Source of the DNA: an uncultured Paracoccaceae bacterium
GTDB taxonomy: Bacteria; Pseudomonadota; Alphaproteobacteria; Rhodobacterales; Rhodobacteraceae
NCBI GenBank assembly: GCA_913043905.1
Contig: CAJWNQ010000011.1
Location: forward strand, 1 to 53,493
Reading direction: 5' to 3'
DNA: 53,493 nt
Below the pieces are notes generated by a model that was not told the DNA's origin, made no database searches, and saw only the letters and a program-made list of their open reading frames with translations. A program made the translations under genes and the position numbers. Of this stretch, positions 35,821 to 45,095 are shown one piece after another. Each line of letters starts with the position of its first letter. Position 1 is the first letter of the stretch.

Positions 35821-36801
35821 TTAGCCACTGGATCTTTCAACAAACCTTGACCTGACCATAATCAACTCACCTTCAACATCTGGATCCTGCCACATTGCCT
35901 CAATCAAATTTAAAGTATTTATGACCATTTGCTTAATGCGTTGCCTAAATGACGTTAAATCATAAGCAGTCCAAGCTGCCATAGGTACGTCGTCAAACCC
36001 AAGGATAGCTATATCTTCACCAACAACCATGCCAATTTTTTTTGAGGCATCTATAGCAGCAAAAGCCATTACGTCATTAGCACAAAACAGTCCATCTGGC
36101 CGAAGCGGACTTTCTAAGAGATCACTAATAACAGCAAAAGATTCATTATAATCATACCCACCAGATTCTTCAAATGTTAACCTAGTTTCTTGTCTCTTTA
36201 GTCCATCTATAAAACCTCTCCTACGTTCTAAGTGGGTTGAGGTATCACGGATTCCACCAATAAAGCCTATGGAACAGCAATTCTTAGATACGAGCCGCTC
36301 CGCAGCAAATATTCCACCATTGTAATTATCTGTGCAAACGGCATTAATTCGACCATCAGTTTGTATTCGATTAAATAAAACGGCAGGTATACCTCTTTGT
36401 TTACAGCTACGCGCCAAATCAGATGATAGATTAGCAGAAGCAATAATAGCAGCGTCTGACCCTGTTTTAAGAACCTGTGAAATAGTACTATCCACTGTTT
36501 CATCAGACGGGACAACATGCACTAACATATGATGTCCTCGCAAAGTCATTTCTTTAGCAAATATTTCCAATGCATTGGGGTAGAAAGGATTCAAAATATC
36601 TCCAACTACTATTGAAATAGTGCGAAAGCCTTCAACTTTTTTAATACGTTTTGCAGGGGGCAGGTAACCTATTTCGCGAGCGACAGAAAGTATTTTAGTT
36701 CGCAAATTAATATCAATAACTGAGTGCGCTCGAAATGCCCGTGACACTGCAGCCGTAGAAGTATTACATTTTATAGCAACGTCTTTAGCTGTAATTTTCA
36801 T
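35821..36801 (-). CDS. LacI-family transcriptional regulator
   Basis: A 326-residue regulator with an N-terminal LacI HTH (about 2-50, ITAKDVAIKCNTSTAAVSRAFR) and a periplasmic-binding-protein-like effector domain (about 61-326; VVGDILNPFYPNALEIF, GFIGGIRDTSTHLERRRGF, FCANDVMAFAAID, ILGFDDVPMAAW). It lies directly upstream of the TAXI-TRAP/aldolase/HpsN-like operon on the same strand, with 176 bases between containing three palindromes. It probably represses that operon until the imported compound or a product binds. Its hinge (KRIKKVEG) differs from the usual ARxLxxG pattern, which may go with the unusual operator core. Confidence 0.88.
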   Translation of the reverse strand: MKITAKDVAIKCNTSTAAVSRAFRAHSVIDINLRTKILSVAREIGYLPPAKRIKKVEGFRTISIVVGDILNPFYPNALEIFAKEMTLRGHHMLVHVVPSDETVDSTISQVLKTGSDAAIIASANLSSDLARSCKQRGIPAVLFNRIQTDGRINAVCTDNYNGGIFAAERLVSKNCCSIGFIGGIRDTSTHLERRRGFIDGLKRQETRLTFEESGGYDYNESFAVISDLLESPLRPDGLFCANDVMAFAAIDASKKIGMVVGEDIAILGFDDVPMAAWTAYDLTSFRQRIKQMVINTLNLIEAMWQDPDVEGELIMVRSRFVERSSG

Positions 36802-36900
36802 AATATACCCTTTGACTAAATATTACTCCAAAAGTTTTCACGTACTAATCATAATTTCTTAATCTATTTATTCTACCAAATTCTTAGCAGAATAATTGAT

Positions 36901-37815
36901 TTAAATATCAGTTTTTTTAGTCTGCTCTCTAATAAATATATAGTAAGTAGAAGCAATTATTATTGCTGTCCCTACAATATACTTCACTGTAATTGCCTCA
37001 TTAAATAGCAAAATTCCAATAGTTACACCTAAAGGTATTGAAAGATATTGAAGTGGGGCAAGTGTGGACGCTTGAGAGTACATGTGGCTCTGAGCTAAGC
37101 AAAACTGTTGAAAACTTGCTAAAACGCCTAAAGTTATAAATAAATAAAATGTACTTAAATCTCTAGTATTCAAAACTACATCAAAACCATCTAAATAATG
37201 CGCTAAAACACCTGCAAAGATTATACCTGATGAATTATACCAAATAGCAGTTGATATTGCGGGATCTGTCCTCCCAATTACTCTTAGATATACAAACATA
37301 AGAGCACCAAATAAAGAAGACAACAAGGCATATATTACTCCCCAAAGGTTGAGCTCTGGAGACAGTGGTAACAATAAGACAAGCACGCCTGCAAAGCCAA
37401 TTATAACTGACACAACCCGCCTAAAACCAACGTACTCGCCAGCAATAAAAACTGATAATATAGTTATAAAAATTGGCATAGTCTGAGTAAGCGCCGTAGC
37501 AAGACTTATATCAATTTCAGATATTGCTAAAAACCACATCATAAGCCCTATAAATCCAAAACAAGATCTAAGAATAAGTCCTCTAATATTCTTAATACTA
37601 AGAAACTTAGAGCCTCTGGAATAAACACCGTACACAATTAATAATGGTAGGCAAAATAGATACCGGAAAAAAAGAATCAAAAATATTGAAAAATCGATAT
37701 GAAGTGTTTTAACTATAGTCACCAATAAAAATGAAATTAAAATATCTGCAACTAAGTAGGATGCACCAATAGTATTGTTTTTATGATTAACATCAAACAC
37801 AGCATAATGCTCCAC
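36901..37815 (-). CDS. EamA-family (DMT) transporter
   Basis: A 304-residue inner-membrane protein with about ten hydrophobic segments arranged as two EamA repeats. FRYLFCLPLLIVYG and ISLATALTQTMPIFITILSVFIAGEYVG in the first repeat, and LAPLQYLSIPLGVTIGILLFNEAIT in the second, are typical of drug/metabolite exporters related to RhaT and YdcZ-like proteins. Substrate cannot be inferred. The gene stands alone: 99 bases upstream of lacI on the opposite side and 44 bases from the DUF2938 gene upstream. Confidence 0.82.
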   Translation of the reverse strand: MEHYAVFDVNHKNNTIGASYLVADILISFLLVTIVKTLHIDFSIFLILFFRYLFCLPLLIVYGVYSRGSKFLSIKNIRGLILRSCFGFIGLMMWFLAISEIDISLATALTQTMPIFITILSVFIAGEYVGFRRVVSVIIGFAGVLVLLLPLSPELNLWGVIYALLSSLFGALMFVYLRVIGRTDPAISTAIWYNSSGIIFAGVLAHYLDGFDVVLNTRDLSTFYLFITLGVLASFQQFCLAQSHMYSQASTLAPLQYLSIPLGVTIGILLFNEAITVKYIVGTAIIIASTYYIFIREQTKKTDI

Positions 37816-37859
37816 AGTTAATATAGATGATTAAAACAAATATAAGTCTAAATATTAGT

Positions 37860-38363
37860 TTACATGGCTTTAAGCAATAGAGCTATTGAAACACCAAAAA
37901 TAGAGTGTGTTATAAACGCTGATATACAAACAAATGTTGGATTAGGTGTTTTGCGTGCAAGAATGCCAGCTCCTATTGCCGGCATAAAGAAAAACCATGG
38001 GACCAGTACACTTATTGCACCAAAGACAAAACCATCCCAAATAGTAGTGCTAATTAATCCGCATATTTTCCAAAGTATAAAATACACAATAACATAAGCG
38101 CCACCAACCAAATAATGAAAAATCCAACCAATAGTTCTTTCATTGGGGTAAGCATCAGTTTCTTGTAATTGAGTATTAACGATTATGCGGTGACTGAAAA
38201 TCATCAATAACCACCGCCCAATTATACCCCAATCAGTTGGGGCTGATCCCCCTAAACGATGTGCAATACGTTGCCATAAATCTATTACAGCAACAGACAA
38301 AAAACTGATTATAATTAAGTATACCGTAGAGGTGAGCAAAAAGTTTTCTCCAGTTTTTATCAA
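37860..38363 (-). CDS. DUF2938 family membrane protein
   Basis: A 167-residue protein with four hydrophobic segments (about 12-30, 79-100, 108-130 and 145-166). GRWLLMIFSHRIIVNT, NERTIGWIFHYLVGGAYV and PWFFFMPAIGAGILARKTPNP are conserved stretches of the DUF2938 family (PF11158). The function is unknown. It follows polA by 43 bases on the same strand and may be read through from it. Confidence 0.75.
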   Translation of the reverse strand: MIKTGENFLLTSTVYLIIISFLSVAVIDLWQRIAHRLGGSAPTDWGIIGRWLLMIFSHRIIVNTQLQETDAYPNERTIGWIFHYLVGGAYVIVYFILWKICGLISTTIWDGFVFGAISVLVPWFFFMPAIGAGILARKTPNPTFVCISAFITHSIFGVSIALLLKAM

Positions 38364-38406
38364 ATAAAACTTAAATTAGACTACTAATAAAAATAGTTTC
38401 AAAAAA

Positions 38407-41199
38407 TTAATGGGCATCAGCCCAATTTTTGCCAGTACCAGCGTCAACTACCAATGGGACATCTAATTTCACTACCGGTTCGCTTGCATTTTCCATAATC
38501 CTTCGCACAATATTGGTTGTTTCTTCAACTGCGCTTTCTGGAACTTCAAAAATCAATTCATCGTGCACCTGTAACAACATTTTAGCAGGTAAATGCGCAA
38601 TTGCTTTAGGCATCTGAATCATGGCGCGGCGAATTACGTCTGCAGCAGTACCTTGGATTGGTGCATTAATTGCTGCGCGTTTGGCGAAGCCTGCTTGGGG
38701 GCCTTTAGCATTGATTTCACTTGTATGAATTTTTCTACCAAACAAAGTTTGAACAAACCCATTTTCTTTAGCAAACGTGACTGTCTCATCCATATAGTTA
38801 CGAATGCCAGGGAACCGTTCAAAATATGTATCAATAAATGCTTGGGCTTCCTTACGTGGAATTCGAAGATTACGGGCAAGACCAAATCCACTTATCCCAT
38901 AAATTACACCAAAGTTAATTGCTTTGGCCTGACGCCGGACCATTGGGTCCATATTTTCTAACGGCACGTTAAACATTTGTGATGCTGTGAGCGCGTGAAT
39001 ATCCTGACCCTCGTGAAAGGCTTGCTTCAACGAATCAATTTTCGCGATATGTGCCAAAATACGTAATTCAATTTGACTGTAGTCCAGGGAAAGCAATACA
39101 TTGCCTTCATCTGCAATAAATGCTTCACGAATTTTTCGGCCAGCGTCAGATCGTATTGGTATATTTTGTAAATTTGGGTCAGTAGAAGACAAGCGCCCAG
39201 TCGATGCTCCTGAAATAACATAGGAAGTATGCACACGCCCAGTGTTTGGATTGATATGCGTCTGTAATGCATCAGTATATGTACTTTTCAGCTTTGACAT
39301 CTGACGCCAATCTAAAACTCGGGTAGGTAAGTCATATCCTTCTGCAGCTAAGTCCTCCAAAACATCAACTCCAGTACCATAAGCGCCTGTCTTACCTTTT
39401 TTTCCGCCAGGCAATTCTAATTTATCAAATAAAATTTCACCTAACTGCTTAGGTGACCCAACGTTGAAAGATTGCCCTGCTAGTTCATATATTTCAGCCT
39501 CAAGCCCAGACATCGATTGGGCAAAGTTATTAGACATACGGCTCAGAGTATCACGATCAACTCTTATACCATGCATCTCCATTTCAGCTAATACAGGAAT
39601 TAACGGACGCTCTAGAGTTTCATACACTTTAGTAACACCTACACTATGTAATTGAGGCTTAAACAACTGCCAAAGACGAAGTGTAATATCAGCATCCTCA
39701 GCTGCATATTTAACTGCGTCATCAATGCCAACTTTATCAAATGTAATGGCTGATTTTCCAGCGCCTAGAACCGTTTTAATACTAATAGGTTTATGCTCTA
39801 AGTATCGCTCAGATAAATAATCCATACCATGATTATGCTTACCACCATTTAAAGCGTAGGATAGCAGCATCGTATCATCAACAGGTGCAATAGCCACTTC
39901 ATAACGCGCAAATATCTTTGCATCGTATTTCATATTTTGGCCAATTTTTATGATTGACGTATCTTGTAGAACTGGACGTAATATTTTTAAAGCTTCATCC
40001 AAATTCATCTGGCCTTCTACTAATGAAGACCCCCCAAACAAATCATCTTCACCACCTTTATGGGAAAGTGGAATATAACAAGCTTCACCTGCTTTAACTG
40101 ATAAACATATACCAACTAGATCGACAATCATTTCGTTTAGCCCTGTCGTTTCAGTATCAACAGCTACATAGCCACATTCATATATTTTATGCACCCAACG
40201 GTTTAATTCACTAGCATCACGTACACATTCGTACTTAGATGAATCAAAGGGAACCTGTTCTTTAGGAGCGTTAACTCGTGCACCATTAGGAATGTCAATT
40301 ACCGGTGCAGAAACTCCCAATTTATTTGCTATTCGGGCAGACATAGTGCGGAATTCCATATCTGCAAGAAACCCAAGAACCGTATCAGGATTAGGTGCCC
40401 TCACTTCAAAATCTTCAAATGTGCAATCCATTTGCATATCAGTTTTTAAAGTTACTAATTCGCGACTTGTACGAATTTGATTAGCATTATCAATTAGAGA
40501 TTCACGTCGTTTTGGCTGCTTGATTTCACCTGCACGCTCTAAAAGGCTATCCAAGTCACCATATTCATTAATAAGAAGTGCAGCTGTTTTAATTCCAATT
40601 CCAGGTGCTCCTGGAACATTATCTACACTATCACCAGCCAATGACTGGACGTCAATTACGCGCTCAGGACCAACACCAAACTTTTCTTCTACTTGCTCAC
40701 GCCCAATTCGTTTATTTTTCATCGCGTCATACATTTCAACGCCATCGCCAACTAGTTGCATCAAGTCTTTGTCAGATGAAACAATAGTTACGCGCGCTCC
40801 CGCCTCACGGGCCTGAACTGCCAACGTTGCCATAATATCATCTGCCTCAAAACCAACTTCTTCTATGCAGGCCAAACCAAAAGCCCTCGTAGCATCTCGA
40901 GTAAGGGGGAATTGCGGTATTAAATCTTCAGGCGTTGGGGGTCTATTCATTTTATATTCTGGGTAAATATCAGATCTGAATGTTTTACCTTTAGCATCAA
41001 ATACTACTACTAAATGAGTTGGCGCATCTGAACCTTTTTGATCTTCGATCATTTTAAAAAGCATATTACAAAAACCGCTAACTGCACCAACAGGAAGCCC
41101 ATCTGACTTTCGAGTTAAAGGCGGTAATGCGTGATATGCTCGGAATATGAATCCTGAACCATCTATAAGATGAATGTGATGACCTTTGCCAAATGCCAT
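38407..41199 (-). CDS. polA: DNA polymerase I
   Basis: Repair and Okazaki-fragment polymerase of 930 residues. It has all three domains: 5' nuclease (about 1-290; IHLIDGSGFIFRAYHALPPL, SSDKDLMQL, GIGIKTAALLINEYG), 3'-5' exonuclease (about 325-520; VAVDTETTGLN, YAAEDADITLRLW, so proofreading residues look intact) and polymerase (about 540-930; DPNLQNIPIRSDAGRKIREAF, SLDYSQIELRILAH, RRQAKAINFGVIYG, LQVHDELIFEVP). The gene starts three bases past the small zinc-finger gene, so the two are probably co-transcribed. Nothing unusual in its length. Confidence 0.96.
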   Translation of the reverse strand: MAFGKGHHIHLIDGSGFIFRAYHALPPLTRKSDGLPVGAVSGFCNMLFKMIEDQKGSDAPTHLVVVFDAKGKTFRSDIYPEYKMNRPPTPEDLIPQFPLTRDATRAFGLACIEEVGFEADDIMATLAVQAREAGARVTIVSSDKDLMQLVGDGVEMYDAMKNKRIGREQVEEKFGVGPERVIDVQSLAGDSVDNVPGAPGIGIKTAALLINEYGDLDSLLERAGEIKQPKRRESLIDNANQIRTSRELVTLKTDMQMDCTFEDFEVRAPNPDTVLGFLADMEFRTMSARIANKLGVSAPVIDIPNGARVNAPKEQVPFDSSKYECVRDASELNRWVHKIYECGYVAVDTETTGLNEMIVDLVGICLSVKAGEACYIPLSHKGGEDDLFGGSSLVEGQMNLDEALKILRPVLQDTSIIKIGQNMKYDAKIFARYEVAIAPVDDTMLLSYALNGGKHNHGMDYLSERYLEHKPISIKTVLGAGKSAITFDKVGIDDAVKYAAEDADITLRLWQLFKPQLHSVGVTKVYETLERPLIPVLAEMEMHGIRVDRDTLSRMSNNFAQSMSGLEAEIYELAGQSFNVGSPKQLGEILFDKLELPGGKKGKTGAYGTGVDVLEDLAAEGYDLPTRVLDWRQMSKLKSTYTDALQTHINPNTGRVHTSYVISGASTGRLSSTDPNLQNIPIRSDAGRKIREAFIADEGNVLLSLDYSQIELRILAHIAKIDSLKQAFHEGQDIHALTASQMFNVPLENMDPMVRRQAKAINFGVIYGISGFGLARNLRIPRKEAQAFIDTYFERFPGIRNYMDETVTFAKENGFVQTLFGRKIHTSEINAKGPQAGFAKRAAINAPIQGTAADVIRRAMIQMPKAIAHLPAKMLLQVHDELIFEVPESAVEETTNIVRRIMENASEPVVKLDVPLVVDAGTGKNWADAH

Positions 41200-41202
41200 T
41201 GC

Positions 41203-41379
41203 TTAATGGCCTATATCAATATTGTTTTTGAGCACAAACTTACAATCACAATATGGACATTCTACCCAACCAAGTTCATCGGAAATTTGCAACCAGACAC
41301 GCGGGTGCCCCCCAGCGCCACCATCACAAGCCACACGGGATACTGTAACTTCTTTTACTTCTCTTGGCTCTTTGCTCAT
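41203..41379 (-). CDS. Small CHCC zinc-finger protein (NDUFS6-like)
   Basis: A 58-residue protein with start MSKEPREVKEVTV. Cys18, His25, Cys41 and Cys44 occur as C-DGGAGG-H and ECPYCDC, the pattern of the zf-CHCC domain (PF10276), related to the zinc-binding part of mitochondrial complex I subunit NDUFS6. In alphaproteobacteria such proteins are widespread and are thought to be linked to complex I, but their role is not settled. AGGGGAAG lies 6 bases before the ATG, and the stop is three bases before polA, indicating a shared transcript. Confidence 0.85.
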   Translation of the reverse strand: MSKEPREVKEVTVSRVACDGGAGGHPRVWLQISDELGWVECPYCDCKFVLKNNIDIGH

Positions 41380-41437
41380 TAGTCTTCCCCTAAATTCTTA
41401 TTTATTACCTAGCTTCTGCAATCAGCACTCGCAATGT

Positions 41438-41812
41438 TTAAGATTCGATCATACGACCAACAGAACTACCACCCAAAATATGTACATGAAGATGGGGTAC
41501 TTCTTGGACCCCATGTTCACCACTATTGGCAATCATCCGAAATCCATCACCCACATCAATCGATATACCAAGTATATCACACACCTTACCTACTGCCCGA
41601 GTGAAGCCGACTATCTCAACGTCAGAAGCCTCTTTGGCAAAATGATCAAAACTAACATATCTTCCCTTAGGAATAACTAAAACGTGCAGTGGACGTTGAG
41701 CATTAATATCGCGAAATGCCAATGCATGGTCAGTCTCAAGGACTGTATCATTAGGAATTTCGCCACGTAGAATCTTAGCAAAAATATTTTGATTATCATA
41801 AATATAAGTCAT
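41438..41812 (-). CDS. HIT-family nucleotide hydrolase
   Basis: Histidine-triad protein of the HinT type, 124 residues from the ATG at 41812; a TTG eleven codons earlier is less likely. FAKILRGEIPNDTVLETDHALAF marks the N-terminal region, and the catalytic triad is HLHVHIL near the end. HinT hydrolyses purine nucleoside phosphoramidates. Its stop is 58 bases before the CHCC zinc-finger gene on the same strand. Confidence 0.9.
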   Translation of the reverse strand: MTYIYDNQNIFAKILRGEIPNDTVLETDHALAFRDINAQRPLHVLVIPKGRYVSFDHFAKEASDVEIVGFTRAVGKVCDILGISIDVGDGFRMIANSGEHGVQEVPHLHVHILGGSSVGRMIES

Positions 41813-41921
41813 TTTAAGTCCACTTTTAAAATATTGCGTACCCAAAGTATAATCTTTGGCAGAAGCTTAATTCAAAACTATAACTTTATAGTTGTAAAAT
41901 CATCTATTTACTTCAAAAATC

Positions 41922-42914
41922 TTAAAGCCCATTGGCAGTAAATAGTTGCTGCAGGTTTTTTTCTGGCCGCGCACCCATATGTGAGATTATCTCACCTGCT
42001 GCTACACATCCCATTTTACCACAAATATCTAAAGATTTATTCTGCGATATACCTGCCAAAAACCCAGCCGCAAATAAATCACCGGCTCCGGTGGCATCTA
42101 CAATATTTACTGCATTTGTTTCTACATGAATGATTTTACCACCATGCGCAATATAGGCCCCATCAGCACCTGCAGTGCAAACTAATGTGTCAACATACTG
42201 GGCACCATTTATAATAGATTCCATAAGTGTTTCACCAGAATACATGGCAGAAACTTCATGTTCATTGCAAAATAACATATTAATATGATTAACAATCAAA
42301 TCATGAAAAGCATCGCGATGACGATCTACACAAAAGGGATCTGACAAACTAATGGAAGATTGACCTCCCGAAAAATTACATAATTCTACAGCATGGATAA
42401 ATGCTGCTTGGCTTTCTGGGCGGTCAAATAAATATCCCTCTAAATATAACCAATCCGTATCTGACATTAACTTCGGATCAATATCTGAAACAGCCAATTG
42501 ATTGGCAACACCTAAGTAAGTATTCATTGATCTTTCGCCATCTGGGCTTACCAAAATCATACTTCGTCCAGTTTCATCTGGATGACCTGCATCAACCATT
42601 GGTGTATTAAACTCTGCACCTTGAGCACGGATGTCATGTGCAAAAACACGGCCCAATTGATCATCTTTAACTTTACCAACAAATGCTGACTTAACACCAA
42701 GTGTAGACAACCCCGCAATCGTATTAGCAGCAGATCCACCAGAGATTTCCGTTCCAGCCGCCATAACGCCATATAAATCTGCGGCACGTGCGGTATCAAT
42801 TAACTGCATGATACCTTTTTCTACACCGTTACCAGTAAGAAAGGCATCATCACACTTTGCCAATACATCAACTATCGCATTTCCAATACCGACAACTTTA
42901 TAAGCTTTATTCAT
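41922..42914 (-). CDS. PfkB-family carbohydrate/nucleoside kinase
   Basis: A 330-residue sugar kinase of the ribokinase fold, annotated as adenosine kinase-like in relatives. The ATG at 42914 (MNKAYKVVGIGNAIVDVLA) overlaps the end of nth by 8 bases; a frame 28 codons longer lies wholly within nth. ISGGSAANTIAGLSTLG is the PfkB signature 1 region and VDATGAGDLFAAGFLAGI is signature 2 with the catalytic Asp. The sugar specificity is uncertain: adenosine, ribose or fructose-type substrates are all possible. Confidence 0.88.
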   Translation of the reverse strand: MNKAYKVVGIGNAIVDVLAKCDDAFLTGNGVEKGIMQLIDTARAADLYGVMAAGTEISGGSAANTIAGLSTLGVKSAFVGKVKDDQLGRVFAHDIRAQGAEFNTPMVDAGHPDETGRSMILVSPDGERSMNTYLGVANQLAVSDIDPKLMSDTDWLYLEGYLFDRPESQAAFIHAVELCNFSGGQSSISLSDPFCVDRHRDAFHDLIVNHINMLFCNEHEVSAMYSGETLMESIINGAQYVDTLVCTAGADGAYIAHGGKIIHVETNAVNIVDATGAGDLFAAGFLAGISQNKSLDICGKMGCVAAGEIISHMGARPEKNLQQLFTANGL

Positions 42915-43569
42915 TAGTTTTTTCCTCAAATTTACATAAGTCTTCAATGATACAGTTTGAACAAACTGGTTTGCGCGCCTTGCATGTATAACGCCCATGC
43001 AAAATCATCCAATGATGTGCATGATGTTGAAATTCAGCGGGAATATGATCTTCAATTGCACGCTCAACGGCGACAACGTCTTTCCCTTTAGCCACACCAC
43101 TGCGATTACCAAACCGTAAAATGTGAGTGTCTACAGCTTGGGTTGGCTGCTTAAACCACATGTTCAAAACAACATTAGCTGTTTTACGCCCTACACCTGG
43201 AAGACTTTCTAACGCTGCCCGCGATGAAGGCACAATACTACCATAGTCCTCGATAAGGATTTGACTCATCTTCATAACATTTCTTGCTTTTTGTCGAAAT
43301 AAGCCAATGGTTTTTATGTGATTGATAATAGTATCAAGACCCAAGGCTACCATTTTTTCTGGTGTATTAGCCATCTTAAACAACTCTTTTGTAGCTTTGT
43401 TAACACCAATGTCAGTTGACTGTGCAGAGAGCGCTACGGCAACTACCAAAGTATAGGCGTTAACATGATCTAGCTCACCAACAGGTTCTGGCTCACAATC
43501 ACGAAAACGGCGGAACATTTCATAAATTGAATGATAATCAAGTTGATTTGGCATTTCACCTTGTGCCAT
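42907..43569 (-). CDS. nth: Endonuclease III
   Basis: DNA N-glycosylase/AP lyase for oxidised pyrimidines, 220 residues. The helix-hairpin-helix LPGVGRKTANVVLN (about 122-135) contains the catalytic Lys, and VDTHILRFGNR holds the catalytic Asp. The 4Fe-4S cluster ligands follow as C-x6-C-x2-C-x5-C in CKARKPVCSNCIIEDLC. It is divergent from the methyltransferase gene at 43643, placing two repair genes back to back. Confidence 0.95.
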   Translation of the reverse strand: MAQGEMPNQLDYHSIYEMFRRFRDCEPEPVGELDHVNAYTLVVAVALSAQSTDIGVNKATKELFKMANTPEKMVALGLDTIINHIKTIGLFRQKARNVMKMSQILIEDYGSIVPSSRAALESLPGVGRKTANVVLNMWFKQPTQAVDTHILRFGNRSGVAKGKDVVAVERAIEDHIPAEFQHHAHHWMILHGRYTCKARKPVCSNCIIEDLCKFEEKTNE

Positions 43570-43642
43570 GCAAATTCTATTTTGCCAAGCATTGAGATAT
43601 ATTTAAGTAGCCTAAATTCTAAATTTGTCACAATATAGTATT

Positions 43643-44299
43643 ATGATAAACAATCCATATTCTAACACATTTTCTAAAGCTATAATAAATAATAACTATA
43701 TTAGTTTTGATCCTAACAATGAGCCTAATATGTTAGCGTCAGCACAATCAAATAATATATGCTTAAAGTCAGAAGTAATTTTACCCAGTGAGATTATACG
43801 AAAAGGAAAGGGTATTATTATTAACTATGGCTGGTTTGATAGCCCATACGGCTTTATGCTTATACTTGCCACAAAGCGCGGTGTATGTGGATTGGCGTTA
43901 ACAGACAATTACAGATCCATTAAAGTGTTAGAAGATATGGTCAGTAGATGGCCACAAGCTCATTTTGTCGAAAACCAGGATTCAGTTATTCCATGTGCCA
44001 AGACAATATTAGAACATGGTACCAAAGCTGATGTATATATTTCTGGCAGCCAGTTTCAAATAAAAGTATGGGAAACAGTCCTAAAAATACCATTAGGTAA
44101 CGTAACAACTTATAGCCAAATTGCTAACTATATTGGTAAACCTAGAGCTGTTCGTGCAGTAGCTACTGCCATTGGACGTAATCCAGTATGTTGGTTAATC
44201 CCTTGCCACCGCGTATTACCTAAGGCAGGTGGTTTAGGCGGCTACCATTGGGGATTATCAATAAAATATAATTTGTTGAATGACGAGCTTTCAAAATAA
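43643..44299 (+). CDS. ogt: Methylated-DNA--cysteine S-methyltransferase
   Basis: Suicide repair of O6-alkylguanine. From the ATG at 43643 the protein has 218 residues (a TTG six codons earlier is also open). The MGMT C-terminal domain has FQIKVWETVLKIPLGNVTTYSQIA, RAVATAIGRNPVCWLIPCHRVLPKAGG with nucleophile Cys in PCHR, and GLGGYHWGLSIK. An N-terminal Ada-like flank of about 130 residues is present but there is no Ada regulatory or zinc domain, so this is an Ogt-type enzyme. Confidence 0.92.
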   Translation: MINNPYSNTFSKAIINNNYISFDPNNEPNMLASAQSNNICLKSEVILPSEIIRKGKGIIINYGWFDSPYGFMLILATKRGVCGLALTDNYRSIKVLEDMVSRWPQAHFVENQDSVIPCAKTILEHGTKADVYISGSQFQIKVWETVLKIPLGNVTTYSQIANYIGKPRAVRAVATAIGRNPVCWLIPCHRVLPKAGGLGGYHWGLSIKYNLLNDELSK

Positions 44300-44404
44300 T
44301 AACTTGCCTTTGAGAGTTTTTATCATTTTTTTGTGATCAATCTTGTAATATGATAATTAAATTGCTCTCTAATCAAACAACTTAATAAAACAGGGATACG
44401 GACT

Positions 44405-45037
44405 ATGCTGAACTATTTTAAGCCAATATTTATTTTATTACTAAGTGTGTTTACATTAACTGCTTGTACCGAAGATCCCTTTAATACAAAAAAAGGTGCA
44501 ATAATTGGGGCAACTGCTGGAGTGATGTCAGGCCTCCTAACAGGAGATGATAGTAATGGAACAATTAAGCGAGCGCTTGCAGGTGCAGCATTAGGTGCTG
44601 CCATAGGCAATGAATTAGACATTCAGGAAGAAGAATTACGCAAGGATCTTAGTGGCAGTGGGGCTCTTATAAAAAACACAGGTGATAGTTTAATTGTAAC
44701 CCTGCCAGAAGCAATAACATTTGATATTAATAGTTCTATCGTTCGCTACACCTTGGAAGATTCACTTGTACGTCTGGCAAAAAGCTTAAACAAATATGCA
44801 AATACAAATGTTGATGTGATAGGCCATACTGATAACGTTGGTAATGAAAGCTATAATCAAGAGTTATCTGCACGCCGCGCTGGAAGCGTTGCCGCAATAT
44901 TGGCACAAAGTGGTGTATCCCAATCTCGTATGCGGGCATATGGGCGTGGCGAACTAAAGCCTACAAAATCAAATGATACAGCCAATGGCCGCGCAGCAAA
45001 CCGACGCGTTGAAATCATTATGACACTCAACGGCTAA
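44405..45037 (+). CDS. OmpA-family outer-membrane lipoprotein
   Basis: A 210-residue lipoprotein. The signal peptide ends in the lipobox LTAC with Cys21. A glycine-zipper segment (about 30-75; GAIIGATAGVMSGLLTGDD, AGAALGAAIGNEL) follows, then a C-terminal OmpA domain (about 90-210) with the peptidoglycan-binding pattern DVIGHTDNVGNESYNQELSARRAGSVA and a final NRRVEI. It resembles YiaD-type proteins. It probably tethers the outer membrane to peptidoglycan. It is followed by a gntR gene with 58 bases between. Confidence 0.9.
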   Translation: MLNYFKPIFILLLSVFTLTACTEDPFNTKKGAIIGATAGVMSGLLTGDDSNGTIKRALAGAALGAAIGNELDIQEEELRKDLSGSGALIKNTGDSLIVTLPEAITFDINSSIVRYTLEDSLVRLAKSLNKYANTNVDVIGHTDNVGNESYNQELSARRAGSVAAILAQSGVSQSRMRAYGRGELKPTKSNDTANGRAANRRVEIIMTLNG

Positions 45038-45095
45038 TCAATAGCTTGTCTCTCTTCTAGTTTGATAATACAATTTTTTTAATTAGGAGAGCGGG

